Part shown: positions 34,119 through 43,373 of the stretch, in pieces | How positions within the stretch are numbered: position 1 is the first letter of the stretch | Layout of the letters: every line of letters begins with the position of its first letter | DNA from: Spartobacteria bacterium UBA695 | Lineage (GTDB): Bacteria; Verrucomicrobiota; Verrucomicrobiia; Chthoniobacterales; Chthoniobacteraceae | Assembly: GCA_002298145.1 (NCBI GenBank) | Contig: DBMP01000023.1 | Location: 62,001-126,000, forward strand | Length of the DNA: 64,000 bases | Reading direction: 5' to 3' | Position numbers and translations under genes: made by a program | The notes under the pieces: generated by a model | Seen by the model: only the letters and a program-made list of their open reading frames with translations | Told to the model about the DNA's origin: nothing | Databases searched by the model: none

Positions 34119-35338
34119 CGCCGCAGCAAGCTCCAAAGTAATACCTTATCAAACCACGCCATTGGCGGAACCGGATGCGACTGTGCGACCTTTACCGCCT
34201 GTGATAACCCTTCAGCAAACGTTTGTGGCGACCACCGTGTAATCTTTTGATAGCTGCATTGCCCCATGACCTTCGCATTACACTCCTTTGACGTCACCCG
34301 CGCCATCAGATGAGCGAGTTCACTAGTGTCAAAGGGATCAAAACAAAAGCCATTTTCTCCATCCGTAACCAAGTCGGCCGCGCAACCGCAACGATTAGAA
34401 ACCAGGACAGGCAATCCGGCCGCCATCGCCTCGTTCACAACTAACCCCCATTGTTCAACCGTGCTGGCATGGATAAACGCACCAGCCATACCGTAATAAG
34501 CAGGAAGTTCGTCGTAGCCCTTAAATCCGGGCATTTGAACATACCCTGAAAGGGAAAGCTCTCCGACCAAATGTTCAAGTTCCATTCGCTGCGGGCCATC
34601 CCCCAGCAGAACCAAATTCCACGGTTCACCGTTTTGCGCCAAAACCGCCTTTCGATATAGCGCATACGCATGCAGTAGCCTTGCGTGGTTTTTGCGCTTT
34701 ATAAATCGGCTTGAAGCAAGGAAATAAGCTCTCGCCGGGCAATGTTGTACCCATGCCTCCTGTCTTCTACGAATTTCCGCCGCGCCAGTCGCAAAATGAT
34801 CGTTATCAACCACATCGTAGCCGGAAAAAATCCTATCAGCGGAAACTTCAAGCATTTTCAAATAGTCAACATGAGAACGCCCTCCCGCTAGGCCAGACGA
34901 AAAACGCCGAATAAGTCGGCGCTTGATCCATTCCTTCCACGGTTTTCTTACGTCATCGATAAACTGACTTTCTGTAGCGACAATGCCAATCTTTCCTGTC
35001 TCTTGTAACCAGCGAATGGAGGCCAATGCAAATATATCGGACCAGCCCTGAACCAACAGTAGATCAGGATCAACTTCATCCAAAACGTTATTAATTGTCA
35101 CACAGGCTTCGGCTTTGGGAATATCCGCATAATATCTGCCTTTAAAAAGCGTGATCAACCGATACGCAGCATCAGAAAAAGCGGGCTTTTTGAATTCCTT
35201 AAACCCACTAGTGTCACACATTTCAATAACAACAACGTCTGCAATACCTAGCCTGGCGAACGCGTTAATACGAGCATGATGATAATAGCTCAGGTCGGGC
35301 ACAACCCAGACTAGCCTTTGTTGCGGTTTCTTTAACAT
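34115..35338 (-). CDS. Glycosyltransferase family 4
   Basis: The start at 35338 (MLKKPQQRLVWVVPDLSYYH) is preferred, with GGGGAG about ten bases upstream; a GTG at 35356 is possible. The product has 407 residues. The donor domain carries FIKRKNHARLLHAY, VLLGDGPQRMELEHLV and the EX7E-like region IHASTVEQWGLVVNEAMAAG. Coupled to the downstream GT4 gene by a 4-base overlap. Both domains look intact; the sugar is not assignable. Confidence 0.9.
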   Translation of the reverse strand: MLKKPQQRLVWVVPDLSYYHHARINAFARLGIADVVVIEMCDTSGFKEFKKPAFSDAAYRLITLFKGRYYADIPKAEACVTINNVLDEVDPDLLLVQGWSDIFALASIRWLQETGKIGIVATESQFIDDVRKPWKEWIKRRLIRRFSSGLAGGRSHVDYLKMLEVSADRIFSGYDVVDNDHFATGAAEIRRRQEAWVQHCPARAYFLASSRFIKRKNHARLLHAYALYRKAVLAQNGEPWNLVLLGDGPQRMELEHLVGELSLSGYVQMPGFKGYDELPAYYGMAGAFIHASTVEQWGLVVNEAMAAGLPVLVSNRCGCAADLVTDGENGFCFDPFDTSELAHLMARVTSKECNAKVMGQCSYQKITRWSPQTFAEGLSQAVKVAQSHPVPPMAWFDKVLLWSLLRR

Positions 35339-35390
35339 TGGAAGTCTACTCCCCACTGGAGGCGGATTCGGAACATGCCCAGGGAATACA

Positions 35391-36026
35391 TTACTCGGAG
35401 ATTCTGGAGTGGCAAATTAAGCTAATGTTCCAAATCGGCATTCTCTTTGACCGGACACCATCCCATCGAATCGGTTTAAATCCCTCCGAATACAGCAGAT
35501 CCTTCACGGTTTTCTTTGACCAAAATTTAACATGCCCTCCCTGCCAAAGTGGAGCAAAATGGTGATCCCAACGACCACAAAGACTAATTGCTAAGTTGCG
35601 AATATACGAACCGTAATCGGGCGTTGAAAGAATCAAGACTCCGTTCGGGCTCAGATGTTTTTTTGCAAATTGAATCAGAATATGAGGCAAATAGAGATGC
35701 TCTATTACTTCTGTGCTGACAATAACATCGAAGAGCCCAAGCGATGGCGTAATTTTTTCAACTGCATCGTATATTGAGATCCCCTTAAATGTCGCTCCAG
35801 GATATTGCTTGGTTGCGAATTCTATGGTCTCCAGAGTGGGGTCGCATCCGACAGTTTCAACCCCGGCCTGAACCAGGCTACCACACAAGGCGCCGGTACC
35901 ACAGCCGATATCAAGAACACGTTTCGGTTTATATGAAAGGACATCGCGCTCAACCTTCTTTAGAATCCGCGCTGAAAAATTATTCGGCTCTTGTTTTTCA
36001 ACTTGATATACATGCAGAGTATTCAT
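35391..36026 (-). CDS. Class I SAM-dependent methyltransferase
   Basis: A 211-residue protein with SAM-binding motif I VLDIGCGTGALCGSL near residue 37, an acidic residue at the end of strand 2 (VGCDPTLE), and motif IV region IVSTEVIEHLYLPHIL. The layout is that of Methyltransf_11/23 small-molecule methyltransferases. In this island it would O- or N-methylate a sugar or cap a glycan; the acceptor is unknown. The next methyltransferase gene is 33 bases upstream, so the two form a pair. Confidence 0.88.
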   Translation of the reverse strand: MNTLHVYQVEKQEPNNFSARILKKVERDVLSYKPKRVLDIGCGTGALCGSLVQAGVETVGCDPTLETIEFATKQYPGATFKGISIYDAVEKITPSLGLFDVIVSTEVIEHLYLPHILIQFAKKHLSPNGVLILSTPDYGSYIRNLAISLCGRWDHHFAPLWQGGHVKFWSKKTVKDLLYSEGFKPIRWDGVRSKRMPIWNISLICHSRISE

Positions 36027-36059
36027 GATAAGTGCCCATTCATCCCGGCTATCTTTCGA

Positions 36060-36728
36060 CTATTCGCCAACGAGCGGTTTGTGAAACATTACTCCCATAC
36101 ACTTCGAGAAAGCATTGCCAGGAATGGGAATTCGCCATCCCAGGCCAGGAAGGTTATCCTCGTTTGAAAAATACCACGAGATAAACTCAAGGCCATTCTC
36201 GGCGAGCAAGTGCCTAAAATCGTGGCGCAAAAGTGCGGTGATATGATGGGGATAGTTTTTGCCTAAAAAGCAACGATGCTGCCCAAGAAATAAAAACGCA
36301 ATTTTACTCAGAACGGAATGCTGGTTTGGCGTAGATATAAAGCCATACCCCCCTGGCTTTATGCACCTCGCAGACTCACGCAGGAAGTGGCGAGGGTTCT
36401 CGACATGTTCAATACATTCCAGCGAGAACATAAAGTCGATTGACGAATCGGAAACCGGCCAACGTTCGTTCAAGTCGGCACCCAATATTTCCACATTATT
36501 GCCAATAGCCGCCAGAGGGGGCGAGAAATCAACAAACACCACATTTTTGCATTGTGGGGCCAACAGGCGAGCCAAGTCCCCTCGCCCACCACCAATATCC
36601 GCAACCGTCATCTCAGCCCGTTCCCCATCAACGTTTTGCCACGCCGAGATGGCCATGCGCTTGATATAGTCTGGAGACGTTCCCTTGTCTTGAACTCCAA
36701 CTTTCATAATATTTAATTCATCTTCCAT
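36060..36728 (-). CDS. Class I SAM-dependent methyltransferase
   Basis: A 222-residue protein. Motif I is VADIGGGRGDLARLL near residue 41, followed by VVFVDFSPPLAAIG (acidic end of strand 2) and FMFSLECIEHVENPRHFL. The start at 36728 has GGAAAGGAA about ten bases upstream as a ribosome binding site; an internal ATG (MKVGVQD) is the alternative. Likely acts on a sugar or lipid-linked intermediate of the polysaccharide. Confidence 0.88.
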   Translation of the reverse strand: MEDELNIMKVGVQDKGTSPDYIKRMAISAWQNVDGERAEMTVADIGGGRGDLARLLAPQCKNVVFVDFSPPLAAIGNNVEILGADLNERWPVSDSSIDFMFSLECIEHVENPRHFLRESARCIKPGGYGFISTPNQHSVLSKIAFLFLGQHRCFLGKNYPHHITALLRHDFRHLLAENGLEFISWYFSNEDNLPGLGWRIPIPGNAFSKCMGVMFHKPLVGE

Positions 36729-36734
36729 TTGCAG

Positions 36735-37658
36735 TCATTCCTTTCCCACGAGCTGCCATCTCTCTTGAAAATAGCGCACTCCCTGGGCGTAAAATTGATC
36801 TCTCATCGTAGCGACATAATGCGTGCAGATCACGTTATCCGGCGCCTTAGCGTCTCCCATGTGAACCTGATATGCCGACGGCAAAAACCGGTATCCGTAA
36901 CGTGAACTCAAGAGAGCATATAGGGACTGCTCCAAAATATGTCGCCAACGAAACAATGCCCCGGTTTCGGACAGAGCTCTCTCCATCAAGGACAAGTCTA
37001 TGCTTTCTTTGTTGATAATGGACACCCCCGAATTGCAGTCCTTCATGACCTCACGATGAATGAGGGCTTCTGCCTCCGTCGGTGTAAACAAGGATAACAC
37101 CCCAGCTTGGCGGCAAAAATAATTGGGCTGATTTTGCGGTTCCGAAAGCGCGTCGACAATTTCACAGGGATTGGAAAAAAACAGAATATCGGAATCCATA
37201 ACTAAATACCGTCCCGAAGGAACCATAAAATACGGATCAAATAGTTTTCTTGCAAAAATGAATTCATTCCGCAACGCGCGGCATTTCGGATATCCCTCTA
37301 GTCCAGCCATCGTGGCAATAGTCATATCGCCGGACTCCAAAATATGCGCGCCATGTAGATGATCCTTAAGCAGCCCGCGACTGGATGCATCCAATGTTCC
37401 GTCATCAGCGATCCAAATATCCCATTTTCTATGACTGCTCCAGATCAAGCTTTTTAGCGCCCAGAGGGCCATCAACATATCTCTGCGCCCGGTTAGCAGC
37501 CAGACTTTCAGCGGTGAATCGGGATCACAGGCTTGCGGAGATGTCGCCAATATGACATTCGGCCGATACCGACTGATGGCCATTTTTGTGCGATGTTTCA
37601 CACCCATCATGAATAGACGGTTTCGCACCCTAGCAGAAATTGCATTTAGGATTGTCAA
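36735..37658 (-). CDS. Putative glycosyltransferase (GT-A-like, DxD motif)
   Basis: The start is taken as TTG at 37658, which overlaps the preceding stop in a TTGA arrangement with AAAGAAG upstream; ATG at 37610 or a longer TTG start at 37691 are alternatives. The product has about 307 residues. VWLLTGRRDMLMALWAL resembles the nucleotide-binding strand of GT-A enzymes, IWIADDGT fits the usual Asp pair, and YLVMDSDILFF contains a DxD metal motif. QSLYALLSSRYGYRFLPSAY near the C-terminus resembles retaining or GT8-like glycosyltransferases. The family is not named with confidence. Confidence 0.7.
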   Translation of the reverse strand: MTILNAISARVRNRLFMMGVKHRTKMAISRYRPNVILATSPQACDPDSPLKVWLLTGRRDMLMALWALKSLIWSSHRKWDIWIADDGTLDASSRGLLKDHLHGAHILESGDMTIATMAGLEGYPKCRALRNEFIFARKLFDPYFMVPSGRYLVMDSDILFFSNPCEIVDALSEPQNQPNYFCRQAGVLSLFTPTEAEALIHREVMKDCNSGVSIINKESIDLSLMERALSETGALFRWRHILEQSLYALLSSRYGYRFLPSAYQVHMGDAKAPDNVICTHYVATMRDQFYAQGVRYFQERWQLVGKE

Positions 37659-38800
37659 TGTATTACTTCTTTTGGAATGCCACGCGAGCAAGTATTACCA
37701 GCCTCCATGCACAATAATTTTTTATAGGCATTTCCAATTTTTTCCGGACTAGATAGCATCGCAATCCGAGCGCGTCCCTGAGCGCCCACGTTATTCGCCA
37801 AAGTCGGATCGACAATCAAGGTGCACAGACGATCAGCCAACCTTTCCGCATCATGCTCGTGTAGTAGAAAGCCCTGATTGTTATTAAGGACAATTTCACT
37901 CAACCCGCCATGAATAATTGAGGCAACTACCGGCACACCATAAGACATCGCCTCCTGAGGTGTAACAGGTAACGCATCCCAATCTGAATTGAATAATACC
38001 GCATTGACGCTTTGATAGAATGTTTTCATCTCCTTGATCCATCCTAGCCAAAATATCTTTTCCTGAATTCCAAGATCGGCTGCGAGCGCCATCAGCCTCC
38101 GTTTTTCCGGGCCATCCCCTGCAATAACAAAGCGAACTATCGGCAAACTCGCAGATACCTTTGCAGCGACTCTCAAAAAAACATCCCAGCGCTTTCTCTT
38201 AATTAGCCATCCAGCGTTCCCAACAAGAGGCACATCAAGCCCTGGCAGCCCCAGAATCCTACGGGCGCTCTGCCGCTCCGTTTCCGTAGTAACCGCAGGA
38301 ATCTCCATCGGGTAACGAATCACATGAGACACCTCGCCAAGTTGCGGGTAGATCTCTTCAGCTTCCCGTCGAACAAACTCTGACGGAAAAACAATCGCTC
38401 GAAACCGTTTGCAAGCATCCGCATAGATAATGCGCCACTGCCAGATTGGTTTTACCCCCCTGTGGTGAAAATGAATGGCGAGAACCCTCCGACCTTTACA
38501 AACATTACCTAACGCCAACTGAGCCATCAGATTATGTCCTGTCATGAGTAACGCGTCAGGAGCACTCGCCTGTATCCGTTTCCTAAGCAGCATCCAATTA
38601 CGCAATTTCCCATTTCCACCGTAATCAAGTCCTTCCGAAGAAATACCCGCAGTATCTAACGCCCCCCTCAATGCACCAAGTGGGTTTAAAGACAAAAGGT
38701 TAACGCGATGCCCGCCCTGAACAAATCCTTTCATCAACCGCAGCGAAGCCTGCTCCATCCCTCCCAGGTTTGTACACTGAATTATATTAAGAAGATTCAT
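37655..38800 (-). CDS. Glycosyltransferase family 4
   Basis: The ATG at 38800 (MNLLNIIQCTNLGGMEQASL) is chosen because the longer frame is an unlikely leader and the GG-M-E loop then sits at the usual distance from the N-terminus. The product has 381 residues with VPLVGNAGWLIKRKRWDVFL, VIAGDGPEKRRLMALA and the EX7E-type motif VLFNSDWDALPVTPQEAMSY. It is a cytoplasmic sugar transferase of the island; the donor is unknown. Confidence 0.9.
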   Translation of the reverse strand: MNLLNIIQCTNLGGMEQASLRLMKGFVQGGHRVNLLSLNPLGALRGALDTAGISSEGLDYGGNGKLRNWMLLRKRIQASAPDALLMTGHNLMAQLALGNVCKGRRVLAIHFHHRGVKPIWQWRIIYADACKRFRAIVFPSEFVRREAEEIYPQLGEVSHVIRYPMEIPAVTTETERQSARRILGLPGLDVPLVGNAGWLIKRKRWDVFLRVAAKVSASLPIVRFVIAGDGPEKRRLMALAADLGIQEKIFWLGWIKEMKTFYQSVNAVLFNSDWDALPVTPQEAMSYGVPVVASIIHGGLSEIVLNNNQGFLLHEHDAERLADRLCTLIVDPTLANNVGAQGRARIAMLSSPEKIGNAYKKLLCMEAGNTCSRGIPKEVIH

Positions 38801-38829
38801 TCTAGCAGATATGTATAAAGCCTCAACTG

Positions 38830-40110
38830 TTAAGTGGTGCCATAGATCAATTCGTCCCGGTTCACCCAAAGGAGCAATGCACACGGCCAAAACGACATCC
38901 CAAGCCAAGCAAAGATTCCAGGCAAGTCACCGCCCCTCATCAATGGCACAATAGATGCGCAGAGCAATGCTCTAACCAATACGCCAGAAAACGGATGAAT
39001 ACGGGTTGACCAAACCACAAGCTTTGCGATTCCTAGTCCATATATTATCGAAAATATAACAATCCCGAATATTCCTCCCTCTTGATAAAATGAACCAAAG
39101 AGCGAAGGAGAAATACCCAAACAGAATCCATCATCTTTCGTGATCAACCCGAGTTTGTTCATATAGGAACCCACAGGTTTCTCCGGCCAAAATGCCCGTG
39201 GGATCGGGCGCAATAGAATATCAAAATGCTCCTTCCCATAACTCCAATTCAGTCTCGCTGGGTAAATCTGCTGCAGCATCACAAAACCGTCGAGCATATT
39301 CGCATCTTCACCCGATATCGCTCGTTGCCACGCTACCTGTTGCAAATCATTCTCCTGATCCCCCTGATTGCGCAGGGCCCCAGCTACTACGAAAACACCT
39401 AATAGCCCTACGAAAACGCCCCCAAGAATCAACAAACGCCGCCGTGGAGAATAACCCAATGACACAACAATTCCCCCCGCCATCAACCAACCAAGAAACA
39501 TAAAACGCCCAGTAATGTTGAACGTGTTTTGAGCCAGGACAGCCAAAGCTAATGCAGCCATTACTTTTTGTCCTGTTTGTTTAAACGCTCCGAATTTCCA
39601 TAGTAAGATCAGAAGGCACCCCACGCCCACCAACATCATGGGAAGAAGCACCAGATATTTGCTAACTTCAAATCCCATACTTTTGCCAGCCTGCACTTGT
39701 TCGATTACCGACATGCGAGAGAAATATACAACGGGGATAGCAAGGAATATGACGACAAATAGCTTATGTTGTATCCACAATTCGAACTTCTGAGGCAAAT
39801 CGAAGCGGAAAATTCTAATCGGCTTATCTTGCCAGTACATGTACGTACCTATTAATACTCCATGCCCCAGAATAATTAACTTAAGCGCTCCAAGAGCCGA
39901 GTCCGCCTCAATTACGGAAAACCCAAGGTTATTTATGACGACCCATCCCGACAAATTCTGCTGCACCGCCCAATAGCGGTAAGTGGCTATGTAGAATAGA
40001 AATGCCGAAATCAGCAAAGGAATTTCATCGTTTCGCCTCAAGAACCAAAAGATTCCCAGAAGGCAGAACAGAATATGAATACACGCAAAGATCGAGAATT
40101 CCGTATTCAC
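38830..40110 (-). CDS. Wzy-like oligosaccharide repeat-unit polymerase (multi-pass)
   Basis: A 426-residue, very hydrophobic protein with about ten or more membrane segments (for example FACIHILFCLLGIFWFL; ALKLIILGHGVLIGTYMYW; LLILGGVFVGLLGVFVVAGA) and one large central loop (GDQENDLQQVAWQRAISGED ... IPRAFWPEKP). RAFWPEKP and the Gly-rich GSFYQEGGIFGIVIF segment are typical of O-antigen polymerase-like proteins. It should polymerise lipid-linked repeat units on the periplasmic face. Its presence beside an ABC exporter is unusual because the two belong to different assembly routes. Confidence 0.78.
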   Translation of the reverse strand: MNTEFSIFACIHILFCLLGIFWFLRRNDEIPLLISAFLFYIATYRYWAVQQNLSGWVVINNLGFSVIEADSALGALKLIILGHGVLIGTYMYWQDKPIRIFRFDLPQKFELWIQHKLFVVIFLAIPVVYFSRMSVIEQVQAGKSMGFEVSKYLVLLPMMLVGVGCLLILLWKFGAFKQTGQKVMAALALAVLAQNTFNITGRFMFLGWLMAGGIVVSLGYSPRRRLLILGGVFVGLLGVFVVAGALRNQGDQENDLQQVAWQRAISGEDANMLDGFVMLQQIYPARLNWSYGKEHFDILLRPIPRAFWPEKPVGSYMNKLGLITKDDGFCLGISPSLFGSFYQEGGIFGIVIFSIIYGLGIAKLVVWSTRIHPFSGVLVRALLCASIVPLMRGGDLPGIFAWLGMSFWPCALLLWVNRDELIYGTT

Positions 40111-40121
40111 GCAAAAGAAAA

Positions 40122-41330
40122 TTATTCCAATTCAACCAACCGCCGCCCCAAATCCTCTATATGAAATGATGGCCCTATACCCGAATTGGCCGCCATGTGT
40201 GCTAACTCAGCAGGCTTCCTCAAAAGGTGCAATAACGCGTTCGCAATATTAGGGCCCGATACCGATTCGAGCACAAGACCATTCTGTCCATCCTTAATCA
40301 CTTCCCCACAAAACCGTGTGGTGATAACTGGAAGTTTCCATGCTTGGGCCTCCAGCTGGGTCAGACCGAATCCATCAGAGTGCGTAGGAAACAAAAACAC
40401 GTCGGCTCGCTGATAATATTTTGCGGTACTGCTTCGGGGCACCGAGCCAAACCATTTTACTTGTGGGTTATCCAGAGAAACATCAATCTGTACCGGCCCT
40501 ACAACCCAGAGTTCAATAGCGCTACCAGCGATTAACGAAATCGCATTCAGTACCTCTGCTATTCCTTTTCGCAGATTAGCTTGTCCCAAAAACAACACAT
40601 GCATTGGGCGCTCATGCGTAAATACAGATGGATAATTTCGAACAAATGAGGCACGGGCCTTCGGTAAATCATAGGTAAGTGGCACTACTGAGATTTTATC
40701 GGAAGCAACGCCTTCTTGTAGTAACCCCTTACGACTCCAGTTCGAATTCACTACGATCACATCAGCAAGATCACATTCATCTCTCCAATGCTCCCAATAG
40801 CGAATCGGTGGATTCTTGTGCGCTACAGCGAGATCAGGATGTTCTTCAGCCAAACAATCGACAAGACGCGCTTCGAATGGTCCGGGGTCTATTTGACCTA
40901 GCACCGTTTTCCATCCCCGCGCTTTAGCCCATCGAAATATTTCCAGTGCCGCGTAGCTATAGGCAAATAGAATGGAGCGGTGCCCCGATGCATCTACTGA
41001 AGCAGCCAATTCATTAAGCTTCCGAATCGCTTGTTTTTGAAACCATCGATTCCTTCCAATAATGAGCGGCCAACCTCTTACTCCCCTAATTCGGCAAATC
41101 GCTTCGAACAATATCAGTCGGTTGGTTGTCGTCGCGACACGCGAATCGACAAGTTGTGCGTCATAACGTTCTCTCAATGTCCGCCTTATACAACCCAACG
41201 GGTTTCCCGAATTCACCCAAGCGTCGGTAAATAACAAACCCAGCCTTTTCACACTATGCAAGGCACGAGGAACGGCATAGTGCTCACGGGCACCAAGTTG
41301 ACAGCATATCCAGTTACGCGCTATTTTCAT
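40122..41330 (-). CDS. Glycosyltransferase family 4
   Basis: A 402-residue protein. An N-terminal GT-B domain (ICCQLGAREHYAVPRAL; VLGQIDPGPFEARLVD) is followed by a donor domain with VLFLGQANLRKGIAEVLNAI and the EX7E-like VFLFPTHSDGFGLTQLEAQAW. The start ATG follows an AT-rich 147-base intergenic stretch. Cytoplasmic transfer of a sugar to a lipid carrier is expected. Confidence 0.9.
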   Translation of the reverse strand: MKIARNWICCQLGAREHYAVPRALHSVKRLGLLFTDAWVNSGNPLGCIRRTLRERYDAQLVDSRVATTTNRLILFEAICRIRGVRGWPLIIGRNRWFQKQAIRKLNELAASVDASGHRSILFAYSYAALEIFRWAKARGWKTVLGQIDPGPFEARLVDCLAEEHPDLAVAHKNPPIRYWEHWRDECDLADVIVVNSNWSRKGLLQEGVASDKISVVPLTYDLPKARASFVRNYPSVFTHERPMHVLFLGQANLRKGIAEVLNAISLIAGSAIELWVVGPVQIDVSLDNPQVKWFGSVPRSSTAKYYQRADVFLFPTHSDGFGLTQLEAQAWKLPVITTRFCGEVIKDGQNGLVLESVSGPNIANALLHLLRKPAELAHMAANSGIGPSFHIEDLGRRLVELE

Positions 41331-41477
41331 TCCAATGTTTTTGTCCGATTTCCATTCGTCCAGAGATTCATGGCAAAATATAACGACTATATAGTCAACA
41401 CTATCGCCCCCATGTGCAACAAAGGAGCCGGACTATATTTGAAAAACAATGCTGGCCCGGCAAACCAAAATGCAACC

Positions 41478-42656
41478 TTAACTTTCTATATTCTGTAACG
41501 GCGTAGAGATCAATTTGGGTTGACTAGATTTTCCAATCAGGAAAATTCCTACAAATGTGTCACACACAAACAAACGATAACTAAGGAAACAAGCCCCCAT
41601 TGTAACCGCACTAACAATAAGAAACTTGACCGCTGCTCCAAATTCACAGCCAACCAAAACAATTTGCATCGCAAACACAATCGGAAGATGCACTAAATAT
41701 ATCCAGTAGGATGCATTCACATAATAGCGAACACGACCGCTATAAGAGTTGCAATATCGGCAAAACATCCCAACAATAAACAGCGTTGAATACCAAGCAT
41801 AATACACTTTACTCACTTCCAATAGAATCTCATTATGATTACCATCTTTTACCCCAAACGCAAATACCCAACCACCAATCATCATCGAAACGGTAGCAAC
41901 AAAATTCGTAGCGCTTCGCTCTATAAGATGATCGAGGAGTTTTGGCTGCTGATGTAATAGCCAGCCGACAATAAAGAAACTAGCATCTGTCCAAAAATCC
42001 ACAGGAATTTTGGACGTCAAAACCGTTTGGAAAAACGATCGGGCAATGGCAAACAATAGCAAAATCGGCAGCCCAAGCACCATAGGGCCCCACCATATCT
42101 GGATCAATTTTGCAAACCATCGGTTAGGTAGCAATTGGATACGTCGAGGAAACATTCGACCAACTCCACGAAGTAAAATAGCACCTGCATAAAACATTAA
42201 TAGATCGCGCAGAAACCAAAGATGATATACGTTTCCTAGACCAACTCCGTCCCTCCAGGTCCATCCGGAAAACGGTGATCTCCAAACATCCATTTCTATA
42301 TAAGTTGCTAATAACTTACAGAGCGGAACCACGGTGTAGCAACTAATTAGAAAAGGTATTCCGATACGAAACGCCCGCTTTCTTAGAAATAGGATCGTTC
42401 CATATCGGTGAAAGGTCATTTGCGCAAAAAAGCCTGCCATCAAAAAAAATAATGGCATGCGAAACCCGTGTATTATAGAACAAAAAAAGTCGAAAACTAC
42501 CGATCTTGAATACTCAGACAGCAACCAACCTCCCCGAGTCTTATACGCCATCGCGGAATGAAAAAAGACGCCTATGAGCATCGCAAATGCACGCGCAGCG
42601 TCCAAACCATGGAAACGAGTCGGATTTGAGGGCAATTTGAGCAAAGATGTAGGCAT
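41478..42656 (-). CDS. Acyltransferase family 3 membrane protein (MdoC/OafA-like)
   Basis: A 392-residue polytopic protein with the family 3 signature: RFHGLDAARAFAMLIGVFFH (His at the end of helix 1) and FRMPLFFLMAGFFAQM with downstream Arg-rich loop. The sequence is close to the membrane-spanning succinyl/acetyl-transferase group, sometimes annotated as glucans biosynthesis protein MdoC-like. It probably O-acylates the island polysaccharide. No partner hydrolase or SGNH extension is present. Confidence 0.88.
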   Translation of the reverse strand: MPTSLLKLPSNPTRFHGLDAARAFAMLIGVFFHSAMAYKTRGGWLLSEYSRSVVFDFFCSIIHGFRMPLFFLMAGFFAQMTFHRYGTILFLRKRAFRIGIPFLISCYTVVPLCKLLATYIEMDVWRSPFSGWTWRDGVGLGNVYHLWFLRDLLMFYAGAILLRGVGRMFPRRIQLLPNRWFAKLIQIWWGPMVLGLPILLLFAIARSFFQTVLTSKIPVDFWTDASFFIVGWLLHQQPKLLDHLIERSATNFVATVSMMIGGWVFAFGVKDGNHNEILLEVSKVYYAWYSTLFIVGMFCRYCNSYSGRVRYYVNASYWIYLVHLPIVFAMQIVLVGCEFGAAVKFLIVSAVTMGACFLSYRLFVCDTFVGIFLIGKSSQPKLISTPLQNIES

Positions 42657-42809
42657 TGAACTTTTCGGAGATGGCGTGCATTCGTCCCCGTGAAAATATT
42701 TTACGAATTGCTAACGACGCCAGATTGTTTATGTGGATGGTGAAGTCTGATCTTTGTGGGCCTCGCATCGCCACGTTCTCTCATTAATTTGACATCGCTT
42801 GGTCTGAGC

Positions 42810-43349
42810 TTAAAAAAGCAACGGATTGAAATTCAATCTATATCCGATTTCTGGGTTTCGCTCACCAATTTTCCTTGCGGGAACACCAGCCATAATCGCA
42901 TACGGTTCGATATCCCTAGTCACCACGGCACCCGCAGCAACCACCGCACCGTCGCCAATGGAAACACCAGGTAAGATTACCGCTCTGTAGGCTATCCAAA
43001 CGTGGTTACCGATAATTACATCACCTCCACGGTCCAGAAAATGCGCTGAGTGTGGATCATGTCCCAATGTTAGAATGGTGGCTTCAGGTCCTATCGACAC
43101 ATCGTTTCCTATACAAATCCGATAGCGTCTACCGTCTAGTAGACATCCTGCGTTAACTACATTTCTTTCGCCCAAATACACTTTCCGGCCATTCAAAAAC
43201 CGGCTTCCAATTTGCACGCAAGATCCTTTGCCAAACCGGCCCAACCAGAACTTTAGCAAACTGTGACGCAATGGGCGAAACGGAAACCAGCCTACCCAGT
43301 GATTATAGGTATAGGCAATCGCAGCCCCAACAAACGCTTTTATATTCAT
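42810..43349 (-). CDS. Hexapeptide-repeat acetyltransferase (CatB/WbbJ type)
   Basis: A 179-residue protein with left-handed beta-helix repeats, for example IGNDVSIGPEATIL and VIGNHVWIAYRAVILPGVSI, then IGDGAVVAAGAVVTRDIEPY and the terminal AGVPARKIGERN typical of the NodL/LacA/CatB family. His in GHDPHSAHF is a candidate catalytic residue. It would O-acetylate a sugar of the surface polysaccharide using acetyl-CoA. Confidence 0.9.
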   Translation of the reverse strand: MNIKAFVGAAIAYTYNHWVGWFPFRPLRHSLLKFWLGRFGKGSCVQIGSRFLNGRKVYLGERNVVNAGCLLDGRRYRICIGNDVSIGPEATILTLGHDPHSAHFLDRGGDVIIGNHVWIAYRAVILPGVSIGDGAVVAAGAVVTRDIEPYAIMAGVPARKIGERNPEIGYRLNFNPLLF

Positions 43350-43373
43350 TTCAACAATTTCAAATTTACCGGC

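Noticed and set aside
41331..41477. 147-base AT-rich gap with a perfect GACTATATAGTC palindrome (41385-41396)
   Set aside because: Possibly part of a promoter for the gene starting at 41330, but a lone 12-mer in an AT-rich stretch is expected by chance and no -35/-10 pair is convincing.
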